Notes under the pieces: model-generated | What the model was told of the DNA's origin: nothing | The model's database searches: none | What the model saw: only the letters and a program-made list of their open reading frames with translations | Translations under genes and position numbers: made by a program | NCBI RefSeq assembly: GCF_014489475.1 | Contig: NZ_CP060820.1 | Coordinates: forward strand, 2,682,001 to 2,746,000 | Direction of reading: 5' to 3' | DNA length: 64,000 nt | DNA from: Lysobacter terrestris | GTDB lineage: Bacteria; Pseudomonadota; Gammaproteobacteria; Xanthomonadales; Xanthomonadaceae | In this document: in pieces, positions 57,399 through 64,000 of the stretch | How positions within the stretch are numbered: position 1 is the stretch's first letter | Layout of the letters: each line of letters begins with the position of its first letter

Positions 57399-58883
57399 AT
57401 GCCAGGCATTTTCCCCCTGTTCGATTGCGCCGCCCTGCGCGGCGTGGAAGGGCGCGCGGCCGCCGAGCTCGGCGACGCCTTCGAGTTGATGCGCCGGGCC
57501 GGGCAGGCCGCCTGGCGGGAACTGCTGGCCCATTGGCCCCAGGCGCAGCGGATCGTGGTGGTGTGCGGCCCCGGCAACAACGGCGGCGACGGTTACGTGC
57601 TTGCGCGCCATGCGCTCATGGCCGGGCGGCAGGTGGACGTGGTGCGTCTGGCGCAGCACGCGCCGCGCAGCGAGCTGGCGATGCGCGCGGCCGCGGATTA
57701 CGAGGCCGCTGGTGGACGCGTGCAAACCTTCGAAGCAGGCCTGTCCCAAGCCGATGTGGTGATTGATGCGCTGTTCGGCATCGGTCTGTCGCGCGCACCG
57801 GATGTCGAAAGCACCGCGCTGATCGAGGCCATCAACCGGCACGATGCGCCGGTGTTTTCGCTCGACGCGCCCAGCGGCGTGGATTGCGATCGCGGCAGCG
57901 TGCCGGGCACGGCCGTATTCGCGGCGCGGACGCTGGAATTCATCGCAAGCAAGACCGGATTGCACACCGGTGCCGCGCTGGATCATGTCGGCATCACGGC
58001 GCTGGCAACGCTGGAACTGTCGCCACACCACATCGGCGGAGCCGCGCCGGCGGCCGAGCTGGTCGAAGCGTCGCAGCTGGCGCGCTGGTTGCAGCCGCGT
58101 CGCCGCGATTCGCACAAGGGTTCCAACGGCCGCGTGTTGTGCGTCGGCGGCGACCACGGTGGCGGCGGCGCGATCCTGCTGTGCGCGGAAGCGGCGCTGC
58201 GTTGCGGCGCGGGTCTGGTCGATGTCGCCACGCGGCCGCAGCACGTGACGGCGTTGCTGACCCGCACGCCGGAAGTATTGGCGCATGCGCTGGACGACAG
58301 CGCCGGCTTCGCTGCACTGCTGGAAAAAGCCGGTGTCGTGGCGCTCGGGCCCGGGCTGGGGCAGGGCGCGTGGGGCCGCGCGCTGCAACAGCAATGCCTC
58401 GCCAGCGGCAAGGCGCTGGTGCTGGACGCGGATGCACTCAACCTGCTCGCGTCTTCGCAGACGCCGCTGCCGGACGATTCGATCATCACGCCCCACCCAG
58501 GCGAAGCCGCGCGCCTGCTCGATTCAACCGTTGTGCAGGTGCAGGTCGACCGCTGCCGCGCCGCGCGCGAACTCGCCGCGCGCTACCGCTGCACCGTGGT
58601 GCTGAAGGGCGCGGGCAGCATCGTCGCCGCGCCGGACCGGCTGCCCTGCGTGATCGGCGCCGGCAACCCGGGCATGGCGACGGGTGGCATGGGCGACGTA
58701 CTCACCGGCACGATCGCCGCATTGCGCGCGCAGGGACTGCCGGCCTTCGACGCCGCCTGCGCTGGTGCCTTGCTGCATGCGGCAGCCGGCGACGCGGCCG
58801 CGGATAATGGCGAACGTGGCCTGCTGCCTTCGGATTTGATGCCGTGGCTGCGCCGATTCGCCAACGCAGGAACCATTCCGTGA
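57399..58883 (+). CDS. nnr: Bifunctional NAD(P)H-hydrate epimerase / dehydratase
   Basis: Repairs hydrated NAD(P)H. The 494-residue product has an N-terminal YjeF_N epimerase domain (VCGPGNNGGDGYVLARH, LDAPSGVDCDRG) and a C-terminal ribokinase-like ADP/ATP-dependent dehydratase domain (LALGPGLG-type region, DADALNLLA, HPGEAARLL, GAGNPGMATGGMGDVLTG). Full-length fusion, as in E. coli YjeF. Order queG/nnr/tsaE/amiC/mutL matches the yjeS-yjeF-yjeE-amiB-mutL cluster. The stop overlaps the tsaE GTG. Confidence 0.95.
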   Translation: MPGIFPLFDCAALRGVEGRAAAELGDAFELMRRAGQAAWRELLAHWPQAQRIVVVCGPGNNGGDGYVLARHALMAGRQVDVVRLAQHAPRSELAMRAAADYEAAGGRVQTFEAGLSQADVVIDALFGIGLSRAPDVESTALIEAINRHDAPVFSLDAPSGVDCDRGSVPGTAVFAARTLEFIASKTGLHTGAALDHVGITALATLELSPHHIGGAAPAAELVEASQLARWLQPRRRDSHKGSNGRVLCVGGDHGGGGAILLCAEAALRCGAGLVDVATRPQHVTALLTRTPEVLAHALDDSAGFAALLEKAGVVALGPGLGQGAWGRALQQQCLASGKALVLDADALNLLASSQTPLPDDSIITPHPGEAARLLDSTVVQVQVDRCRAARELAARYRCTVVLKGAGSIVAAPDRLPCVIGAGNPGMATGGMGDVLTGTIAALRAQGLPAFDAACAGALLHAAAGDAAADNGERGLLPSDLMPWLRRFANAGTIP

Positions 58884-59362
58884 TTCCGATGCTGCTTGAA
58901 GACACCGAGGCCACGAATGCATTGGGCGGTGCGCTCGCGCGCACGCGGCCCGTGCGCGGCGTGGTGCACCTGCATGGCGACCTGGGCGCCGGCAAGTCCA
59001 CGCTCGCGCGCGCGTTGCTGCGCGAACTGGGCGTGACCGGTGCGATCCGCAGCCCGACCTACACGCTGGTGGAGCGCTACCCGCTACCGGGTGGCGGCGA
59101 AGCCTGGCACCTCGACCTGTACCGCATCGGCGACGGTGCCGAGCTGGAGTTCCTGGGGCTCGACAGCGACGAGGCCACCCTGTGGCTGGTGGAATGGCCC
59201 GAGCGCGGTGGCGGTTTCCTGCCCACCCCCGATCTGCGGCTGGACCTGGAGGTCGCGGGCCATGGCCGGCAGGCGAGCGTGATCGCGGTCACGGAAGCCG
59301 GGCGGGAGTGGCTGGCGCGTTTGCAGGCGGTAAAAACCACCGAAGTTGCAACCGACTCCTGA
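58880..59362 (+). CDS. tsaE: tRNA threonylcarbamoyladenosine biosynthesis ATPase TsaE
   Basis: Works with TsaB and TsaD in making t6A37 of tRNA. The 160-residue P-loop protein has GDLGAGKST (33-41), the SPTYTLVERY switch and HLDLYRIGD, followed by EWPER. The GTG at 58880 overlaps the nnr stop, with AGGAA at a good distance; an ATG three codons later is the alternative. Confidence 0.95.
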   Translation: MIPMLLEDTEATNALGGALARTRPVRGVVHLHGDLGAGKSTLARALLRELGVTGAIRSPTYTLVERYPLPGGGEAWHLDLYRIGDGAELEFLGLDSDEATLWLVEWPERGGGFLPTPDLRLDLEVAGHGRQASVIAVTEAGREWLARLQAVKTTEVATDS

Positions 59363-59449
59363 ATGCTTCCAGAGGAAAGAGCGCCAGGTGCCGGATTCGT
59401 AAGGGAAAAGTGCTTGACGAATGCGATCGCCGATGCTTGACTACGGCCC

Positions 59450-60985
59450 ATGCGCGTATCGGGGGCGACCGTCCAGAAGTTTCTGCTAGGCATGGCGCTC
59501 TTGTCGGCGCTGGTCTGGAACCTCGCGCACGCCAGTGAAATCAATGGCTTGCAGGTCAGCAACGGCGCCACGGGCACCCGCGCCGAGATCGCGCTCGACA
59601 AGCCCGCCGAATTCAAGCTCATCCGCCTGTCCGCCCCGGAGCGTCTGGTCGTCGACCTGCCCGCGACCCAGGTGCGTCGCGGCCTGACCCTGCCGGACGG
59701 CGCCGGCCTGATCAAGGCGGTGCGGACCGGCCAGCCGGAACCCGGCACGGCGCGCATCGTGTTCGACCTGGCGCAGCCGGTGGCCGTGCTCAAGCCGCGC
59801 ATCGAACAGGGCGCCGCGGGCCCGCGCCTGGTGCTCGAATGGCCCGGCGACGGCGAAGAGGCCGCTATCGTTGCCGCCAAGCCGCCGGTCACCGTCGCCA
59901 CGACCACGGCACAGCCGCCGCAAGCCGCGCCGACGACCGCTCCGGCCGCCGTTGGCGACATCGCCGCATCCAACGCCGCCACGACCAAGCTGATCACCGA
60001 GCTGGCAACGCGCGGCGAGGTCAAGAAATTCGATACCCCAGCGGCCACCGCGCAGGCGCAGGGCGCGCTCGTGCGTGCACCGGCCGCAGGCACGGCGACG
60101 CCGTCGCAGCCGCCGGCTGCCGCGGCGACGATCGCGACGGCGCCGACAGTGGCACCGTCGGCAACGACCGTCGCGCCGGCCGATTCGGTCAAGACCATGA
60201 AGGACGTGATGCGCAGCCGCGGCATGCGTCCGCTGGTCATCGCCATCGACGCCGGCCACGGCGGCCAGGACCCGGGCGCCACCGGCCAGAACGGCAAGCG
60301 CGAGAAGGACGTGACGCTGGCCATCGCGCGCGAACTGGCGCGCCAGATCAACGCCACGCCCGGCCTCAAGGCCTACCTGACGCGCGACAACGACGTCTTC
60401 ATTCCGCTCAACCGTCGAGCCCAGCTGGCGCGCCAGGCCCGTGCGGACATGTTCGTGTCGATCCATGCCGACGCCGCGGAGAACCGTGCCGCCAACGGCT
60501 CGTCGGTGTACGTGCTCTCGCTCAAGGGTGCCTCGTCGCAGCGCGCGCGCTGGCTCGCCGACAAGGAAAACTCGTCCGACCTGATCGGCGGCGTGCGCCT
60601 GGAGAAGACCAGCGGCACGCTGGCCTCCGTGCTGATCGACCTGACCCAGAGCGGCCAGATGAAGGCCTCCGAGGACGCCGCGGCGCACGTGCTCAACGGC
60701 CTCAGCCGCATCGGCCGCAACCACAAGCCGCATGTCGAGCGCGCCAACTTCGCCGTGCTGCGCACTTCCGACATGCCCGCGATGCTGGTGGAAACCGCGT
60801 TCATCTCGAATCCGGACGAGGAACGCCGCCTCGGCGACCCCGACTACCAGCGCCAGCTGGCCCGCGCGGTGCTCGACGGCGTCAATACCTACTTCGTGCG
60901 CCAGCCGCCGCCGGGCACGCTCTACGCCGCGCAGGCGGCCGCGGAAATCCCGGCGATCGCCGGCGCAGGCGGCGGCAGCCGGTAA
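59450..60985 (+). CDS. amiC: N-acetylmuramoyl-L-alanine amidase (AmiC-type, AMIN + Amidase_3)
   Basis: Periplasmic zinc hydrolase that splits septal peptidoglycan for cell separation. The 511-residue product: signal peptide (cleavage after NLAHA, about residue 28), AMIN domain to about 125, Ala/Thr/Pro-rich linker, and a catalytic domain with [13 protein letters not shown], Glu in [21 protein letters not shown] and [13 protein letters not shown]. No LysM repeat, unlike E. coli AmiB clusters with extra domains. A TTGACG-N17-TTGACT pair ends 7 bases before the ATG. EnvC/NlpD-like activators are not in the window. Confidence 0.94.
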   Translation: MRVSGATVQKFLLGMALLSALVWNLAHASEINGLQVSNGATGTRAEIALDKPAEFKLIRLSAPERLVVDLPATQVRRGLTLPDGAGLIKAVRTGQPEPGTARIVFDLAQPVAVLKPRIEQGAAGPRLVLEWPGDGEEAAIVAAKPPVTVATTTAQPPQAAPTTAPAAVGDIAASNAATTKLITELATRGEVKKFDTPAATAQAQGALVRAPAAGTATPSQPPAAAATIATAPTVAPSATTVAPADSVKTMKDVMRSRGMRPLVIAIDAGHGGQDPGATGQNGKREKDVTLAIARELARQINATPGLKAYLTRDNDVFIPLNRRAQLARQARADMFVSIHADAAENRAANGSSVYVLSLKGASSQRARWLADKENSSDLIGGVRLEKTSGTLASVLIDLTQSGQMKASEDAAAHVLNGLSRIGRNHKPHVERANFAVLRTSDMPAMLVETAFISNPDEERRLGDPDYQRQLARAVLDGVNTYFVRQPPPGTLYAAQAAAEIPAIAGAGGGSR

Positions 60986-61071
60986 TCGCGCCACCGCGTG
61001 TGGGATTGCGGCCGCGCGCCGCATATCATCCCGGCTCAGAATCTTCGACGGCGCCCGACGCCGTTCATGCC

Positions 61072-62859
61072 GTGGCGATACGACAGCTCCCCGATACCCT
61101 CATCAACCAGATCGCCGCCGGCGAAGTCGTCGAACGACCGGCTTCGGTGGTCAAGGAACTCGTCGAGAACGCGCTCGATGCCGGTGCGCGTCGCATCGAC
61201 ATCGACCTCGAGGAAGGCGGGGTCCGGCTGATCCGCATCCGCGACGACGGCGGCGGCATTCCGGCCACCGACCTGCCGCTCGCGGTGTCGCGCCATGCCA
61301 CCAGCAAGATCGCTTCGCTGGACGACCTGGAAGGCGTGGCGACGCTCGGGTTCCGCGGCGAAGCCTTGCCGTCGATCGCCTCGGTCAGCCGCTTCGCGCT
61401 GATCTCGCGCCACGACGGCTCGCCGCACGGCGCGGCGCTGGAGATCGACGGCGGGCGCGTCGGCGACGTGTCCCCGCGTTCGCACCCGCAGGGCACCACG
61501 GTGGAAGTGCGCGACCTGTTCTTCAACGTGCCGGCGCGGCGCAAGTTCCTCAAGGCCGAGCGCACCGAGCTCGGCCACATCGAGGAATGGCTGCGCCAGC
61601 TGGCGTTGGCGCGACCGGACGTGGAGCTGCGCGTTTCGCACAACGGCAAGGCGTCGCGCCGCTGGAAGGGCGAGGGCGACCTGCTTTCCGAAGTGCGGTT
61701 GCATGAAGCCTTGGGCGAGGAGTTCGCCAACCATGCCCTGCGCATCGACCATGCCGCCGCGGGTTTGCGCCTGCACGGCTGGATCGCGCAACCGGTCTAC
61801 AACCGCGCCAGCGCCGACCAGCAGTACCTCTACGTCAACGGCCGCGCCGTGCGCGACCGCAGCGTGGCGCATGCGGTGAAGCAGGCCTATGCGGACGTGC
61901 TGTTCCACGGCCGGCAACCGGCGTACGTGCTGTTCCTCGAACTCGATCCGCGCCGCGTCGACGTCAACGTGCATCCGGCCAAGCACGAGGTGCGGTTCCG
62001 CGATGCGCGCCTGATCCACGATTTCGTCTACCGCACGCTCAACGACGCCCTGGCGGAAACACGCGCGGGCAGCGCGCCGTTGCCGATGGCGGCCATGGAG
62101 CCGACCGCCGACGCCGGCTACCGCTGGAACGCCGCCGCGCCGCAATCGCCGCTGGGCCTGCAGCAGGTCGCCGAAGCCCGGGCCGGCTACGCATCGCTGT
62201 ATGGCAGTGCGACTCCCGCTACTTCGACCGCCTCAGCAGCGCCGATGCCGTTGCCGTCCAGCGAAGAGGCGACCATGCCGCCGCTGGGCTACGCGATCGC
62301 GCAGTTGCACGGCATCTACATCCTGGCCGAGAACGCCGACGGTCTCATCGTCGTCGACATGCACGCCGCGCACGAACGCATCGGCTACGAGAAGCTCAAG
62401 TACGCGCACGACGGCGAAGGCGTGCGCATGCAGCCGCTGCTGGTGCCATTGACGGTGTCGGTGGCCGAGCGCGAAGCCGACGTGGCCGAACGCGAAGCGG
62501 CGACCCTGGCTTCACTGGGCTTCGAGCTGACCCGCAGCGGGCCGCAATCGCTGCTGCTGCGTTCGGTGCCGGCGCTGCTGGCCCATGGCGACGTGGAAGC
62601 GCTGTTGCGCGACGTTCTCGCCGACCTGCGCGAGCACGGCGAAAGCCGACGTGTCGCCGCAGCCCGTGACGAACTGCTGGCGACCATGGCCTGCCACGGC
62701 GCCGTGCGCGCGAACCGGCGTCTCACTTTGCCGGAAATGAACGCCCTGCTGCGGGAAATGGAAGTGACCGAGCGCTCCGGGCAGTGCAATCATGGCCGCC
62801 CGACCTGGGCGCGCTTTTCCCTGCCCGAAATCGATCGCTGGTTCCTGCGAGGACGTTGA
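61072..62859 (+). CDS. mutL: DNA mismatch repair protein MutL
   Basis: Matchmaker ATPase that couples MutS to strand incision. The 595-residue product begins [19 protein letters not shown] from a GTG; GHKL motifs [21 protein letters not shown] and [15 protein letters not shown] are present. The C-terminal part has [12 protein letters not shown] (429-440), CHGAVRAN and CNHGRPT, which match the endonuclease motifs of MutL from species without MutH, with Met in place of the usual Gln. The stop shares a base with the next gene (TGATG). Confidence 0.96.
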   Translation: MAIRQLPDTLINQIAAGEVVERPASVVKELVENALDAGARRIDIDLEEGGVRLIRIRDDGGGIPATDLPLAVSRHATSKIASLDDLEGVATLGFRGEALPSIASVSRFALISRHDGSPHGAALEIDGGRVGDVSPRSHPQGTTVEVRDLFFNVPARRKFLKAERTELGHIEEWLRQLALARPDVELRVSHNGKASRRWKGEGDLLSEVRLHEALGEEFANHALRIDHAAAGLRLHGWIAQPVYNRASADQQYLYVNGRAVRDRSVAHAVKQAYADVLFHGRQPAYVLFLELDPRRVDVNVHPAKHEVRFRDARLIHDFVYRTLNDALAETRAGSAPLPMAAMEPTADAGYRWNAAAPQSPLGLQQVAEARAGYASLYGSATPATSTASAAPMPLPSSEEATMPPLGYAIAQLHGIYILAENADGLIVVDMHAAHERIGYEKLKYAHDGEGVRMQPLLVPLTVSVAEREADVAEREAATLASLGFELTRSGPQSLLLRSVPALLAHGDVEALLRDVLADLREHGESRRVAAARDELLATMACHGAVRANRRLTLPEMNALLREMEVTERSGQCNHGRPTWARFSLPEIDRWFLRGR

Positions 62860-63803
62860 TGTCGAAGATGAAGCACCTGGCTCCCCTGTTGCTGCTGGCG
62901 TTCGTGGTGGCCGGCTGCAAGGACAAGGAGGCGATCCAGAAGGCCGCCGAAGCGAAGGCGCAGGCATTCAGCGCCACCCAGCAGGGCTGGCGCAACGAAC
63001 GCACCGCGCGGCTGACCCGGCCCGATGGCTGGACCAGCCTGGTCGGCCTGCACTGGCTGGAGGAAGGCGAGCACTACTTCGGCAGCGATGCCGACAACGG
63101 CATCCGCATCGCGGCGGGCCCTGCGCACGTCGGCATGATTTCGCGCAAGGGCGACCGCATCCGCCTGGTGCCCGAGAAGGGTGCAGCGATCACCTTCGAC
63201 GGCGCGCCGCTCAAGGGCGCGGTGACCCTGCTCAGCGACGCCGATCCCGACGGCCCGAGCCAGCTCGGCTTCGACGACGGCAAGGGCATCATCACCGTCA
63301 TCAAGCGTGCCGACCGCTACGCGTTGCGGGTGAAGCACGCCGATGCAACCACGCGCACCCAGTTCAAGGGCATCGAGTACTGGCCGGGCGGCGCGGACTG
63401 GATCGTCAGGGCGAAGTTCGTGCCGAACGCGCCCGGCAAGGTCATCCCCATCGCGAACATCGTCGGCACCACCGAGGACGTGCCCAACCCCGGCACCGTG
63501 GAATTCGAGCGCGACGGCCAGACCTACCGCATCGAGGCGCTGGACGAAGGCGACGGCAGCCTGTCGCTGGTCTTCGCCGACCGCACCAGCGGCCACGGCA
63601 GCTATCCGGCCGGCCGCTTCCTCGAAGCCGCCAAGCCGGACGCCAGCGGCACCGTCGTGCTCGATTTCAACAAGAGCTACAACCCGCCGTGCGCGTTTAC
63701 CGCCTTCGCGACCTGCCCGCTGCCGCCGCCGGAAAACCGCCTCGACCTGCAGATCGTTGCCGGCGAGAAGACCTACCACTTCGAGAAGCCGAAGCGCTCA
63801 TGA
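62859..63803 (+). CDS. DUF1684 lipoprotein
   Basis: A 314-residue protein of unknown function. Lipobox VAGC (Cys20) after [15 protein letters not shown] marks it as a lipoprotein. The mature part has the DUF1684 opening LTRPDGWTSLVGLHWLEEGEHYFGS and the C-terminal block DFNKSYNPPCAFTAF...CPLPPPENRL. GAGG lies ahead of the ATG, which overlaps the mutL stop. It is coupled to the TraB-like gene by an ATGA overlap. Confidence 0.9.
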   Translation: MSKMKHLAPLLLLAFVVAGCKDKEAIQKAAEAKAQAFSATQQGWRNERTARLTRPDGWTSLVGLHWLEEGEHYFGSDADNGIRIAAGPAHVGMISRKGDRIRLVPEKGAAITFDGAPLKGAVTLLSDADPDGPSQLGFDDGKGIITVIKRADRYALRVKHADATTRTQFKGIEYWPGGADWIVRAKFVPNAPGKVIPIANIVGTTEDVPNPGTVEFERDGQTYRIEALDEGDGSLSLVFADRTSGHGSYPAGRFLEAAKPDASGTVVLDFNKSYNPPCAFTAFATCPLPPPENRLDLQIVAGEKTYHFEKPKRS

Positions 63804-64000
63804 AACCAGCGGCGATGAAAGCAACGTCCATGAAGTCGGTCCTGTTCGGCCGCCACGGCAAGACTCTCGCCGCCTCCCTGCTGGGCTGCGCGCTGCTGGC
63901 GCCGGCGGTGCATGCATGGACGAAGACGGAAGCGACGCCGGCACCCGCTGTGGCTGCGAAGGCGCCGCCGACGCCCTTGCTGTGGAAGGTGTCGGACCGG
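63800..64000 (+). CDS. TraB/GumN-family protein, 5' end (runs off the right edge)
   Basis: Only 67 codons are present: MKPAAMKATSMKSVLFGRHG, a signal-peptide-like hydrophobic stretch (LAASLLGCALLAPAVHA), an Ala/Pro-rich linker and LLWKVSDR at the edge. The LLWKVSD beginning is characteristic of the TraB/GumN (PrgY) domain, where a GxxH motif normally follows. Its ATG overlaps the DUF1684 gene stop. Several early Met codons leave the exact start open. Confidence 0.7.
   Translation, partial: MKPAAMKATSMKSVLFGRHGKTLAASLLGCALLAPAVHAWTKTEATPAPAVAAKAPPTPLLWKVSDR

Overview
The window is a GC-rich stretch of chromosome dominated by conserved housekeeping genes. Gene orders such as cinA-like/lexA/recA/recX/alaS/csrA, rpsT/murJ/ribF/ileS/lspA/ispH and ffh/rpsP/rimM/trmD/rplS, together with a lexA operator of the Xanthomonas/Xylella type (TTAGTAG-N5-CTACTAA), point to a gammaproteobacterium of the Xanthomonadaceae (Lysobacteraceae), probably Lysobacter-like. 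The species cannot be read from the sequence.

Layout. 1-4.6 kb: 5' part of uvrA (minus), then divergent rplU-rpmA and obgE, ending in three tandem hairpin terminators that face rpsT. 4.7-11.9 kb: murJ, ribF, ileS, lspA, ispH and tRNA-Thr. 12-14.3 kb: radA converging on purU. 14.5-19.4 kb: a MarR-controlled tripartite drug-efflux operon (marR, outer-membrane lipoprotein, emrA, emrB) with a perfect palindromic operator, and two intergenic inverted repeats at or after its emrA and emrB genes. 19.5-25.5 kb: ypjD-like gene divergent from ffh, a flavin reductase, rpsP-rimM-trmD-rplS and an Hsp15-like gene. 25.5-31.3 kb: DUF937 protein, katG with an OxyR-like site, mutS. 31.5-34.2 kb: TonB-dependent receptor. 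34.3-40.4 kb: SOS region (cinA-like, lexA, recA, recX), alaS, csrA. 40.4-40.7 kb: tRNA-Ser and tRNA-Arg.

The accessory part is 41-43.3 kb: ribokinase, an orphan small membrane protein, a GNAT acetyltransferase and a VOC protein, all on the plus strand. After the GNAT gene lies a sequence with the architecture of an integron attC recombination site, including a perfect GTTRRRY box. More degenerate versions follow the small membrane protein and VOC genes. No integrase is visible, so this looks like a small cassette array without its integrase, and it is the most unusual thing in the window.

43.3-48.3 kb is a minus-strand group: gcvR-bcp, phoH-like, a DUF1275 protein, thiD and an alpha/beta hydrolase. 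It is followed on the plus strand by dapA and a BamC-like lipoprotein, then fdxA and tRNA-Glu (minus). 50.7-56.3 kb: pcnB-folK-panB-panC-panD-pgi, joining folate and pantothenate synthesis. 56.3-64 kb: queG divergent from nnr-tsaE-amiC-mutL, then a DUF1684 lipoprotein and the start of a TraB/GumN-family gene cut by the window edge.

A recurring regulatory theme is start codons lying only about 6-12 bases downstream of a recognisable -10 element with no Shine-Dalgarno sequence (ispH, marR, cinA-like, lexA, queG, nnr, perhaps amiC). This suggests several leaderless transcripts. queG and nnr appear to share one bidirectional -10 in a 24-base gap. Calls rest on reading protein motifs, gene order and local sequence symmetry; no database search was run.
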